NCBI RefSeq assembly: GCF_047511655.1
Contig: NC_133397.1
Span: forward strand, 14,843,501-14,907,500
Reading direction: 5' to 3'
Source of the DNA: Castor canadensis
Taxonomy: Eukaryota; Chordata; Mammalia; Rodentia; Castoridae
Length of the DNA: 64,000 nt
Shown here: piece after piece, positions 21,735-33,095 of the stretch
Position numbering within the stretch: the stretch's first letter is position 1
How the letters are laid out: each line of letters opens with the position of its first letter
Made by a program: the position numbers and the translations under genes
Notes under the pieces: generated by a model
Seen by the model: only the letters and a program-made list of their open reading frames with translations
Databases searched by the model: none
Told to the model about the DNA's origin: nothing

Positions 21735-24537
21735 CTATAATCCACATATGAGGGAGAACATGCAATGTTTGGCCTTCTGAGCCTGGCTAACTTTGCTTAA
21801 GATGATGTTCTCCAGTTCCATCCATTTATTTGTAAATGAAAAAATTTCATCCTTTTTTGTGGCTGAGTAAAATTCCTTTGTGTATAAATACCACAGTTTC
21901 TTAATCCATTTGTTGGTAGTAGGGCATGTTGCTGTTTCCATAGCTTGGCTATTGTGACTAGTGCTGCAATAAACATGGGTGTGCAGGTGCCTTTGTAATA
22001 ACTTGAGTCACATTCCTTTGGGTATATCCCTAGAAGTGGTATTGGATCCCTAGAAGTGCCATGGATCATACGGCAGATCTATGTTTAGTTTTTCAAGAAG
22101 TCTCCATATTGTTTTCCAAAGTGGTTGTACTAGCTTACATTCCCCCTGACCCCCGCCCCACGTCTTTGCCAACATTTGTTGTTGGTGGTGTTTCTGATGA
22201 TAGACATTCTAACAGGAGTGAAGTGGAATCATTTTTAATTTTTATTTCATTCATATGTGCATACAATGTTTGGGTCATTTCTTTCCCCTTCCCCCTGTCC
22301 TCCCCCTTACCCCTTGCTTCCTGGCAGAAACTATTCTGCCCTTATCTCTAATTTTATTGAAATATAAGCAATAATAGGAAGGACCAAGTGTTTTTGCTAG
22401 TTGCGATAAGGATAGCTATACAGGGAGTTGACTGACATTAATTTCCTGTGCATGTGTGTTACCTTCTAAGTTAATTCTTCTTTAACTAACCTTTTCTCTA
22501 GTTCCTGGTCCCCTTCTCCTATTGGCCTCAGTTGCTTTAAAGTATCTGCTTTAGTTTCACTGCATTGAGGGCAACAAATGCTATCTAGTTTTTTAGGTGT
22601 CTTACCTGTCCTCATACCTCCCTTGTGTGCTCTCGCTTTATCATGTGAACAAAGTCCAATCCCCTTGTTGTGTTTGCCCTTGATCTAATGTCTGTATATG
22701 AGGGAGAACATGCTATTTTTGGTCTTTTGGGCCAGGCTAACCTCATTCAGAATGATGTTCTCCAATTTCATCCATTTACCTGTGAATGATAACATTTCAT
22801 TTTTCTTCATGGCTGCATAAAATTCCATTGTGTATAGATACCACATTTTCTTGATCCATTTGTCAGTAGTGGGGCATCTTGGCTGTTTCTATAACTTCGC
22901 TATTGTGAATAGTGCCACAATAAACATGGGTGTGCTGGTGCCTCTGGAGTAACCTGTGTCACAGTCTTTTGGGTATATCCCCAAGAGTAGTATTGCTGGA
23001 TCATATGGTAGATCAATGTTTAGCTTTTTAAGTAGCCTCCAAATTTTTTTCCAGAGTGGTTGTACTAGTTTACATTCCCACCAACAGTGTAAGAGGGTTC
23101 CTTTTCCCCCACATCCTTGCCAACACCTGTTGTTAGTGGTGTTGCTAATGATGGCTATTCTAACAGGGGTGAGGTGGAATCTTAGTGTGGTTTTAATTTG
23201 CATTTCCTTTATTGCTAGAGATGGTGAGCATTTTTTTCATGTGTTTTTTGGCCATTTGAATGTCTTCTTTTGAGAAAGTTCTGTTTAGTTCACTTGCCTA
23301 TTCCTTTATTGGTTCATTAATTTTGGGGAGAATTTAGTTTTTTAAGTTCCCTATATATTCTGGTTATCAGTCCTTTGTCTGATGTGTAGCTGGCAAATAT
23401 TTTCTCCCACTCTGTGGGTGGTCTCTTCAGTTTAGAGACCATTTCTGTTGTTGTGCAGAAGCTTTTTCATTTCATGTAGTCCCATTTGTCCATCCTTTCT
23501 CTTAGTCACAGGGCTGATGGAGTTCTGCTGATGAAGTTCTTGCCTATACCTAATGTTTCCAGGGTATTCCCTGCTCTTTCCTGTACTAACTGCAAGGTTT
23601 TGTGTCTGATATTAAGGTCCTTAATCCACTTTGAGTTGATACTAGCACAGGGTGATAGGCATGGATCTAGTTTCAGTTTTCTGCAGGCAGATAACCACTT
23701 TTCCCAGCAACATTTGTTGAAGAGGCTGTCTTTTCTCCATCATATGTTTTTGGCACTTTTGCCAAAAATAAGGTGGGCAAAGCTGTGTGGATTCGTTTCC
23801 GGGTCTATTCTGTTCCGTTGGTCTTCATATCTGTTTTTTGTGCCAGTACCATGCTGCTTTATTGCTATGGCTCCATAGTATAATTTGAAGTCAGGTATTG
23901 TGATACCTCCAGCATTGCTCTTTTTGCTCAGCATTGCCTTGGCTATTCATGGTCTTTTGTGTTTCCAAATGAACTTTAGGACAGAATTTTCAATCTCTGT
24001 GATGAATGTCATTGGGATTTTGATGGGAATTGCATTGGACATGTAGATTGCTTTTGGTAGTATAGCCATTTTTACTATGTTGATTCTACCAATCCATGAG
24101 CATGGAAGATCTTTCCATCTTCTTTAGTCTTCCTTGATCTCTTTCTTCAGGGGTTTGTAGTTCTCCTTGTAGAAGTCATTCACATCCTTTGTTAAGTTTA
24201 TTCCTAGGTATTTGATTTTTTTTGAAGCTATTGCAAATGGAATTGTTTTCCTATAATCTTCTCAATTTGTTCATTGTTGTGTATAGAAAGGCTACTGATT
24301 TTTATAAGTGGATTTTGTATCCTGCTGCATTGCTGAAGCTGTTTATGATGTCTAGGAGTTTTTTGGTGGAATTTTTTGGGTCTTTGAGGTATAGGATCAT
24401 GTCATCTGCAAATAGAGATAGACTGATTGTTAGATCTTCCTTTTAATCCAGTTTGTCACATGGTGTCTTTTAATGAGGGAGTTGGGTACATTGACATTCA
24501 GTGTTAATATTGATAGGTATGTGGTGATTCCTGCCAT
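21735..24537 (-). pseudogene. LINE-1 ORF2 relic, copy A
   Basis: ORF2 encodes the endonuclease and reverse transcriptase that copy LINE-1 RNA into the genome. The start codon is recognisable at 24537 by comparison with copy B and the last codons end in SLICGL at 21735. The C-terminal domain is clear at 22889-23203 ([24 protein letters not shown]). The RT active-site FADD motif is still readable near 24400-24415. Immediately beyond it most of the RT N-terminal half and the endonuclease are missing (junction near 24430), and a second 3' end interrupts the C-terminus. Non-functional. Confidence 0.88.
22237..23176 (-). mobile_element. Second LINE-1 3' end inside copy A
   Basis: After ORF2 sequence of copy A, a second LINE-1 3' end begins at 22237: a T-rich tail, 'catatgtgcatacaatgttt', the pyrimidine-rich tract, 3' UTR and the end of ORF2 again. 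It reaches the same ORF2 position (GTGGAATC at 22229-22236 and near 23170-23177) where the first stretch broke off. The right boundary is inferred from that match. Confidence 0.7.
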
Positions 24538-24659
24538 TTGGTTGTTTTTGTTGTTTAAGGATTTGAGTGTGTGCAGTCAAGTCAATGCTACTCTCTGATT
24601 GCTTGTCCTTTCTTCTCCTTTAGTTTGATACTTCCCATCTTCCCATAGTTTTGTTTGTT

Positions 24660-25758
24660 TTCATCTTCTATGTGTAGAATTCCTTGTAGAATCTTCTGTA
24701 GTGGTGGCTTGATGGTCATATATTGTTTTAATTTCTGTTTATTGTGGAAGATTGTTATTGCTCCTAGAGTATCCTAGGGTTGAAGTTATTTTCATTCAGT
24801 ACCATAAATACCTCATTCCATGCCCTTCTTGATTTTAAGGTTTCCGTTGAGAAATCTGCTGTTATTTTTTGGATTTCCCTTTATACATTATCTATTTTTT
24901 CTCTATTACAGCCTTCAATATTCTTTCTCTATTCTTGTTGTTTTACTAATATGCCATGGGGAGGTTCTGTTTTGGTCAAGTTTGTTTGGTGTTCTGGAGA
25001 CTTCCTGTACCTGAATGGCAAAAACTTTCTTGAGGTTTGGGAAATTGTCTGTTATTATTATATTGAATATGTTATGTATCCCTTTTGCTTGCACCTCTTC
25101 TCCTTCTTCATTGCCCATGATTCTCAGGTTTGGTCTTTTGACTTGAGTTCTTGTATATTCCTTTCACAGCTCTTGAGTTGTTTAACTAAGAGTTCTTCTG
25201 TTTTTTCTTCAATTTCTATTTTATCGCCAAGCTCTGAGATTCTGTCTTCCAATTGTTCTAGTCTGCTGGAGTGGCCTTCCACTGTGTTTTTTGTTTGAGT
25301 AAAGGGACTTTTTACTTCCAGGAGTTCTGTTTGTTTCTTTTTTTCTGAGGTTTTCCATATCTTTGCTCAACTCCTCTTTTATATTTTGTGTTGTCATCTT
25401 TAATTCATGTGTCTCCCTTTTTATAGTGTCCTTTGTTTCACTGTGGTGTTTGTTGAAGTCCTCTCTGAGTTCCTTTATTTGTTTCTGTGCCTTCTCATGT
25501 TCTTTATTTTTGGTGTCTTGAAATTTCTTGAGCACATCTTGTACATTCTGGTTAACCATGTCTAGTATCTTTTCCATGATCTCCCAAAATTTCTTCTTTG
25601 AGTGTTTTTATGTGGGTGTCACTGGGGTCCTTAGTGACATTTTTCATTGTTTTGTTGAGGTCAGGAACTGAGTATCCATTTTCTTTATTTCCCACTGAAT
25701 CCTGTTTTGAATTATGTTTTGAGGAGAGTAGTTTCCATCCCTTCTTCTTCTCCTCATC
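24660..25758 (-). pseudogene. LINE-1 ORF1 relic, copy A
   Basis: ORF1 encodes the RNA-binding chaperone of the LINE-1 particle. The start ATG is likely at 25758 (MRRRRRDGN). The coiled-coil part is read in the frame at 25221-25577 (heptad-like KEHEKAQKQIKELRED) and the RRM-like part in 24915-25118 (EEGEEVQAKGIHNIF). The two are in different frames, so at least two frameshifts disrupt it. Confidence 0.85.
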
Positions 25759-27656
25759 GCTCCACTGGTGCTATGCAACTATGTTCTTGATAGACCAGTT
25801 AGTGGTTTTAATTGCCTGATTTCTTTCCCTGGTTTAATTTTTGTGTTGCGATTGACTTGGTTGTTAGCTAAGTTAATGTGCTCTTTCTGTCCCTGGCCTA
25901 GAGGTGTAAATTGGCAATAACAAATTCATAGGTTCAATGCCAGACCAGTTGTTTACATAATCTATAGGAAACCTCTTGATGATAATATCTATAAACAGTA
26001 AGAATTGGAGCAGGTAATGGTTATTAGGCTAGTTATAGATTTTAGAGAATTGGTAAAGGTGGCACCAAAAATGGGGGGGAAGGAGTGGGTGGATGGGGTA
26101 GAGGTATGGGGGCTTCTGGGTTTTGTGGCCCTTGTATGTGTTTGGGTATATTTCTGTTGTTGTAGTGGAGGGTGCTTGTGCCAGGGATTGCAGGGGGCTG
26201 GGGTTGTGTACAGTTAATACATAGGCTAGTCAGCAGGTGGTGAGTGTGTAGGAGGGAGGGGTAGTGTGGTGACAGGTTGGGGGAGGATAGGAGGGAGAGG
26301 TGAAGATGGGGGAAAGAGTAGATGAAAAGGGGCAGAAAGAGTAGTTAGGAGGGAGAACAATGGATTGTAGCACAGGAGAAGGAGGGAAAGTGAAGAGGGT
26401 AAGATTAGGGATAAGAGAATAGTGATGGTGAAGTTAGTAATACAGGAATAATTAAAAATAAAAATTCACAGGTTCAGGTGAACAGAAAGTTCAGTCTTTT
26501 GGTAAAAGTTCTGGAGTTATTCCTTAGGTGTCCAATCTTAGTATTGGTGTACAAGCAGAAGGTCTGATGTGGTCTCAACAGGTGACTGGCTTGTGAGTAG
26601 TATTTGGTTTCTTTCTGTCCATAAGATTAGTTGGAATTGTGAGGTAAGACTGCCAGCTCATGCAGGGTGGTCAGAGATGTTGTTTTTCACCAGGCAGCAG
26701 CTGAATTGCACTTCAGTTGCAGCTCTGTTTGGTCAGCTCCTCCCTCAGCAATGTGGGGCAATTCAGTTTTGAATGCTGCCCTCTGTCCCAGAGATCGGTA
26801 CCAGGATCCACCACCTGCCCTGCTTTGGGAGGTTGGTCTATCACCCTACCCCTTATCTCAGCCTTGCTTTTCTCATCTCTGCTGGGTACTGGTGGTTCTT
26901 CTGGGAGGTTGGCTTGTTGCCCCACTCCTGCTCTCAGCCTTTGCTGCTTTTCCAGCATTAGTTCAGTGAGAGTTCGGTGCTGAGAATTTGGCTTCTTGCC
27001 CCATCCCTATTCTCCAGGGAAGGTTCAGTGTTTCACCCCCACCTCCACTGTTGGTGTTAGATTACAGTTTGCTGTTTAGGTTTTTCAGTTTTGCTGGGGG
27101 TGGGGTTCGGTCTGCCCAGGGGCTGCAGTGGATTATTTTCCCAGAGTGTGGGTAGGGGAGTTGCATATGGTGGGTGGGTGATAGTTACCTGTTCATTCTG
27201 CAGTTTCATGCAAGCAGCTTTGGAGCCAGCTGGCAGGGAGAAATGGCTGTGCTTTCTTTTAGTGTGGCATGGTGTAGGGAGGCTTTCCATGGGCTAGGTG
27301 TCCAAGATGTTGCAGAGTTTGATTCTGATTGATGCTCTATCTTCTGCTTGTTGGGAAAAAGAAAAAAACAAAAAACAAAAGAGCAATGGTTAGGGGGCTT
27401 TTTTTCCCAGGACCAGACATGCCTTGCTGGCTGTGCCATGTGGGATTTTTGCAGCTGTTGGGTGCAATTAAAGGCTGTTTTAAAGGTCAGTCTTTGAATT
27501 TTATCTGCACCTAACATGATAGCGGTTATTATTTTGGTTAGGAGCAATCAGAATTACCCAAGTGTAGCTCTGACATCTCAAGGAGGTTTCTAGTGTCATG
27601 GAGCTTAGGATTTCTGATTCTCTACTGTAGCCACCATTTTGGATTCCCCACCACTA
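25759..27656 (-). mobile_element. LINE-1 copy A 5' UTR
   Basis: About 1.9 kb of GC-richer sequence follows the ORF1 start and parallels 57045-58050 of copy B ('aagcagaaggtctgatgtgg' against 'aagcagaagttctgtcttag'). Its end at 27656 is set by the target-site duplication. Frames of 60-113 codons inside it are chance. Confidence 0.75.
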
Positions 27657-27670
27657 CCTTAATGTTTCTT

Positions 27671-28335
27671 GTTGGATGAAATTCTCACTATCCAAACAGT
27701 GAGTCATTTTCACACCACAGGAACAGAATTATATGAACAGTGGGAATGTATTTGAAGGATAACTTTATGTTGACCTAAAAATTACTTATAAATACAGATG
27801 AAACAAGAAAAATAAAAAGCCTATTGAAATTGAAATAGAAAAGTAAATGATATTAAGAAAAGGAGGAATAGTTTAAATCTCGGGTAGACAATGTTTTCGC
27901 TTTTGAGCCTCCTAATGGGCAAGGCAGGAAAGAAAACCCATGTTATAAAATTGTCCAAAGACAACAGGAAATGTTCATGGCATTAAGTGCTAAATAGAAC
28001 TGATCTTACAAGGGTCAATCCATTTTATTCCTCCATCTTCAAAATTAACATCCCAGGAGGTGTGATAGATTTACACTTCTTCTCAATGAGAGTCCTGGAC
28101 ACAATGAAATTTACTCTAAGGAAGAAAGTAGCCATAGGTGATAAGTTCAGTTGGCCAAATTTCTGACTAATGCAGAAAAAAGTTTTAACACCAGGATTTT
28201 AAAAAATTAATTTCTTGAGTATTTAAGACAGTCCCAACAGATGCTTTGTAATAAGCCTTACTTGTCATATGTCACTTTTTCAGGGACACAGCTATCTCAT
28301 TTGTTGTGGGATTTTCCAGCCACTTCACCCTTTAA
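27671..28335. other. Intergenic unique DNA
   Basis: Nothing recognised. Confidence 0.5.
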
Positions 28336-28339
28336 CCAG

Positions 28340-28495
28340 CATCTTGTTCCTCACAGCATGCTATTATGTATGTGCTCATCTTCCCCAAATGAGGCTCTGA
28401 GGTCAGAAATCTTGTTTTGCTCACAGCTCTTATCTTGGTACATAGATTAGTACTTAGTACTCTGTTCAACATGTTTGAGTGGGTGAATTCTTTTT
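28340..28495 (+). repeat. LINE-2 3' end fragment
   Basis: 'gaggtcagaaatcttgtttt' and 'gtacatagattagtacttag' with 'gtttgagtgggtgaattctt' follow the L2 tail order. Confidence 0.55.
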
Positions 28496-28724
28496 TCTCA
28501 GGCACCTTACTTTAAAAAACAACCTGTTAAAACTGTACTCAAAAGGAACATCTCATTTCATGTTATTCACCACCTTCTAAGTCAGAGGAGAAAACCAAAC
28601 ATTTCCAGTTCAGTTTCTGAAAGATTTGCAGGAAGAAAAAAAAGGTAAAATGCAAAGAGTTTAGAGGAGGATAATTTACATTAAATAGAATGTGAATTTA
28701 AGCCTTTTTGTCATTCGAAGGAAA

Positions 28725-29075
28725 ATGGATGGAACTGGAAATCATCATGTTAAGTGAAATAAGCCAGACTGAGACAGACAAATATTGCATGTTCTCTCTC
28801 ATATGTGGAATCTAGATCTAAAAGATAAAAAGTGGAATGAATGTAAAACAGGGGCAGAGGAATGTTTGGGACTGGGAACCAGTGGAAGGGGAGGGTGGAA
28901 GGAGAAGGTGAAGGGTGGGTGAATATGATTGAAGTACTTCATATGTGTGCATGAAAACAGAATAATGAAACCCATTAAAATTGTTTTTAAAAAGAAGGGA
29001 GGAGGATAAGAAGGAGTAATATAGGGGATGAGTTTGATCAAAGTACATTATATGCATGCATGGAAATATTACAAT
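28725..29075 (+). mobile_element. LINE-1 3' end (older type)
   Basis: 'atggatggaactggaaatca', 'gttaagtgaaataagccaga' and 'gcatgttctctctcatatgt' mark the LINE-1 post-ORF2 region. A related 3' UTR module follows at 28995-29075 with 'aaagtacattatatgcatgc'. Confidence 0.75.
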
Positions 29076-29089
29076 GAAACCCCTTTGTA

Positions 29090-29442
29090 AATGCAGAAAC
29101 TTTAAAGTGACAGAGGGCAATAGGAGAAGAGGATCAGAAACTAGAGGAAAGGTCAGTTTGAGAAGAATCAACTTAGAATGTAACACAAATGTACATGGAA
29201 GCCGTGCTAGGAATCTCCCTGTATAGCTAGCCTTATCTCAACTAGCAAAAATGCTTTGTCCTTCTTATTATTGCCCATACTCTCTCTTCAACAAAATTAG
29301 AGATAAGGGCAGAACAGTTTCTGCCTGGAAGAGAGGGGGGTAGAGAGGGAGAGAGAGGGAGCAGGAGGAAAGGGAGGGGAATAGGGATGGGGAGAGAAAT
29401 GACCCAAACACTGCATGCACATATGAATAAATGAAAAAAAAA
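29090..29442 (+). mobile_element. Young LINE-1 3' tail with target-site duplication
   Basis: A 5'-truncated 3' UTR with the G-rich tract and A-rich tail, flanked by GAAACCCCTTTGTA at 29076-29089 and again at 29443-29456 (14 bp, perfect). It inserted into the end of the older LINE-1 to its left, so it is younger. Confidence 0.92.
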
Positions 29443-29456
29443 GAAACCCCTTTGTA

Positions 29457-29985
29457 CAATTAATGTATACTAATAAGAAAGAAATGAAAAAGGCTTGCAC
29501 TACAGTCTAGTGAGCAGAAGGCTCATTCCTCTCACTTGTAAAACACACAGTAACTTAGTATCTGTAATGAATTTGACAGTTATCTGTTGATAATAATGTT
29601 GTAATATAAACTGCTCTTGGGACTCAGCCCAGAGCACCCAGAAATCCTCCAGCCATGTATCTTCAGAACGCAGACTTTCAAATGCAAAGAGTACTGTTTC
29701 TCTTAGATATTTCATGAATGGGTATTCTTCATCCTTGTAGAATTTTAAATACAAGTCTATAAAAAGTTAATTCCTTTGATAATAAATTTAATAGAAAGTT
29801 TTAGGTTTAAAAATAATTGTTGAAAGTTCATCAAATGTGATACAATAAAAATTAAGTTAGAAATAGCAAACTTAGATGTAAGGACACCCTCTAAGGTGCA
29901 GATGCACAGATGAGAAGTTCTAACACCCATCCAGAGAATACTGTCTTTCTAGATTTTTCTATTACACTGACTATTTAAATGCTTT
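29457..29985. other. Intergenic unique DNA
   Basis: No recognised repeat. The minus frame at 29500-29754 (84 codons) reads protein-like (LRETVLFAFESLRSEDTWLE) but matches no family I can name. Confidence 0.4.
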
Positions 29986-30284
29986 TATTGTTGTTGATAA
30001 TTGGATTTGAACTCAGGGCTTTGTGCTTGCTAGGCAGGTGTTCTACTGCTTGAGCCATGCCCCCAGCCATTTTTGCTCTAGTTATTTTGGAGATAGGGTC
30101 TCACTTTTTGTCCAGGCAGGCTTGCCATAGCAGGGATGATAGGTGCACACCACGGTGCCCAGGCATTAATTGAAATGGGGTCTAGTGAACATTTTGCCTG
30201 GGCTGGCCTCAAACCGCAATCCACTCTATCTCAGACTCCCAAGTAGCTAGAATTACAGGCATGAACCACTGGCACCTGGCTGCA
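29986..30284 (-). mobile_element. Composite SINE (tRNA-like plus 7SL/B1-like)
   Basis: 'gatttgaactcagggctttg' and 'tgcttgagccatgcccccag' form the tRNA-like unit. Then 'gagatagggtctcacttttt' and 'cccaagtagctagaattaca' form the 7SL-like unit, with an extra Alu-like stretch between them as in 17097-17420. Confidence 0.88.
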
Positions 30285-30413
30285 TCTATTTAATTTTATG
30301 ATATTACTGTCTTCCTACTGCTTCCCTCCTTGACTAATAGTCACTGAGACATTATTTTAACTAGTAGTTAAGATTTTTTATTACCCAATGTACCATAAAT
30401 TTGAAAAGCCTAG

Positions 30414-30500
30414 GGCTGGGGATGTAGCTTGATGGTAGCATGGGAGCCTGAGTTCTATTCCTACTCCTTCCCCAAAACCCCAAGCCAAACCAAAACAAAA
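30414..30500 (+). mobile_element. ID-like SINE, plus strand
   Basis: 'gggctggggatgtagcttga' followed by 'gagttctattcctactcctt' and an A/C-rich tail, a diverged ID-type tRNA SINE. Confidence 0.7.
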
Positions 30501-30719
30501 CAAGCTCATTTCAAGTCAAAATACCCAAAACCTTTGAAAAGAAAGTTATTTATATATGGGATATTTTGTATTTGCTACTGCAGATAGAGATGATTGCCTT
30601 GCAAATAAGTCTGAATACTCCCATATTTCAAGGAGTGCTCTTGAGGCATAGTGTCAAGTAGTGCTCTGGAAAGAGGATATCAAATTTTATCATTGTCAAC
30701 AATATGACAGCTCTTGCTT

Positions 30720-31000
30720 ACTACACTCTTGCCAACATAGAATAAGCTTTGCCAAGTATTTTAATTTGATAATAACTTTTAATTTGTATTTCTGATTTTT
30801 ATATAGGATGTTTGCATTTTACATAGGATGTTTGCATTTTTAGTGAATTATGTGTATCCATTGCTTATTTTCCTATTTGATATTAGTGAGTATTCACTCA
30901 TAAGAGCTGCTCATTTTAATGATATTATCTTTTGTAATTTAGTGTAATACTCTTATTAGGACCCTTCCTCTTTTCTTAATTGGTGAAACTGCAGTAGTTC
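30720..31000 (-). mobile_element. Old LINE-1 remnant
   Basis: AT-rich, antisense LINE-1-like. It carries a short tandem duplication: ATAGGATGTTTGCATTTT occurs twice, at about 30803 and 30823. Confidence 0.4.
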
Positions 31001-31065
31001 TTGTCTCAGAGGGTATTTGAGGAAAAGAGATAACAGACACAAATAAGCATGTTAAGAAGTGCAGC

Positions 31066-31146
31066 TCAGGCTGCCTGGAACTTGTAATACTCCTGCCTTA
31101 GCCTCTCAAATGTTCAGATTACAGGCAGGTGCCACCATGCTTGGTG
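31066..31146 (-). mobile_element. B1/7SL-like SINE fragment
   Basis: 'gccttagcctctcaaatgtt' and 'gattacaggcaggtgccacc' match the reversed 7SL-derived head. Confidence 0.75.
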
Positions 31147-31267
31147 ATGTCTCAGTTTTAAGTATCCATGAAAGCCTTTGGATAAGCTGTTGGCCATAAA
31201 TTATTTGTAGTATACATAATATGGTAAATCTGACTGGGAAGAAAAGTTTCTATTAATGATTTCATCA

Positions 31268-33095
31268 TCATAAGAAGTTATAAAAAGTGTCTTGGAAAGA
31301 CCATAGGCCATATGAATGGAGAAATAAGGGAACTGATCTGTTAGCTGTGTTCAATTGTCCTAAAACCAGTAGCCATGCTTTTGTGCTGCCTTGCATATCA
31401 GAAACAAGGAGAAGAGGTAATGGGACCCCATCCTTGTCAGTGTTGCCTCTAATGATAGTGATGGACAGATGGTTATCACTGTAATGTCCATTAGCCTCAG
31501 GTAACACTAGGCTCAGAACCACATTGATTAATTGTACAAACCCTGCTTTCCTGGAGTACTCCAATGCCAGTACAGCTTGTTATTTATTTTATAAAGGGCT
31601 TACTACCTACTTCTTGTAGCAGGAGAGACCATAACCCCTGGAATAAATGTGAGTCTACCATGAAGTTGCAGATAGTGTTCAGAGTATATATATCCTGGTA
31701 ACTTCACCTGTGTGCTGAAAGTAAGACTGCATTAGGTATTTTGAAGTTATAAGGTAAGTGAAAGCAACTGAGCCTGAGTATATTCTTCCACTTCTACACC
31801 TTGAGCATCAAAACCCACTTCCATGATATAAGCATTGCTTCTGTTAGCAAGTATCATGCTGTTTAGACAGTAGTCAGAAGCCTCAGGGAAGAGCATCACA
31901 GTGATGCTCACTAACTCCACATCTGAAAGAAACAAGTCTGATGTAATGTTTAAGAGTTAATGACTGGTGTTGGTGTGGAAGGAAGAAGAAAGTGAATGCT
32001 GAATATTCTGTGTAGCTATCACCACCTGATTAAAATGAGATTAAACTTAACAATTTGGTAGCCAAGAAACCTCACTGTTGATTATTATGGGTTCTTAAAA
32101 GAGCAGAGGAATTGTTACACCTTTGATCATGGGGTGCTTTGTTGCTCACCAGTTGTCACTCTCACACTGGCATTCCAGAAGCAAGTTAGTGCTATAGGTA
32201 GTCCCATAGTTCCCGTCTCTCACATGAGTCTAAAAGTAAGCACTGACACAGATCACTAAAATGGTAAAACATAGTCTTTATGAGAATCTTAATTTCTACC
32301 ACATTAAGCAATGATGTTTTAGCTACTGATAAACTTGCCAGTAACATGGAAATGGACACTAATGTTAATTGCCACCAATTATCAATTTTGTACAAATTCT
32401 GTGTTCTCTTGTATAATAAATCAAGGGAATTTCAAACTTTTCTTCTCTGGTGCTAGCAATACCTAATTCTTTTCAGAAAGTTGCAAACTTCTATTTTGGT
32501 GATTAAAATTTCAAACCGTACATTCAGGATACATGTTGTAATGAAGTCTCGTGCTCCCAGTGACTATACTGTCTTGGATAAGTAGTCTAAGAAGGGTAGG
32601 TGTCCTACTGATCCTGGCAGGCCATCTTATAATGAGCATAAGCAATTTATTTTGGTGTTTCTCTGTGTGGGTTGATACCTAATATTTAACCTTCGATTAA
32701 GTCACTAGCCTTACAGTAATCACGTTCTGCATCAACAGAAACTCTGATGACAATTATGTTGCTGATATTGCTCAATTCATAGTCCATATAAACAATGTTA
32801 GCTGTGAACAATTTGTAAAGATTCACTCCCCTTTCTAAAGAGAAGTTCTTGAAGTTTCCAGATCCAAGGAGAAAGGGACTAATAATGTTCTTAGGGATGG
32901 TCCAATAAACAATATCATTGGAATAATCCATGACATTTTAGAGAAGAGATATTGTGCCTTATTTTGGGGGGGCACAAATATTAAGTCATTAGACCTTTTT
33001 TTTTGGAGAAACAAGGATGTGTCCAATAATGGGGTCATACACTGGGAAGGAAAGCTACTCCTGAACCACAGGGGTATTATCTGAGAGACAGATTA
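31268..33095 (-). pseudogene. Possible degenerate gene remnant of unknown origin
   Basis: Several minus-strand frames look protein-like without matching a repeat I know. One is at 33038-32686, where a frame change inside it joins GHILVSPKKRSNDLIFVPP to NIISPFLLGSGNFKNFSLE. A second is at 31935-31747 (VELVSITVMLFPEASDYCLN), directly preceded by a polypyrimidine tract and CAG. A third exon-like block is at 31714-31611 after 'tcttactttcag'. A fourth is at 31564-31268. They could be exons of a dead gene, a broken processed copy or an unrecognised transposon. No function is proposed. Confidence 0.25.

Larger units (their letters stand above)
21270..27656 (-). mobile_element. LINE-1 copy A, complete at both ends but rearranged
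   Basis: The 3' end is at the left (T-rich), then 3' UTR, ORF2, ORF1 and a 5' UTR that ends near 27650 in 'gccaccattttggattcccc'. Flanks 21256-21269 and 27657-27670 both read CCTTAATGTTTCTT, a perfect 14-bp target-site duplication. Two internal rearrangements are visible: a second LINE-1 3' end starting near 22237, and a deletion in ORF2 near 24430. Numerous frameshifts and stops make it inactive. Confidence 0.9.

Noticed and set aside
25598..27547. Many frames of 60-113 codons at the 5' side of LINE-1 copy A
   Set aside because: They lie in the LINE-1 5' UTR or run antisense to ORF1.
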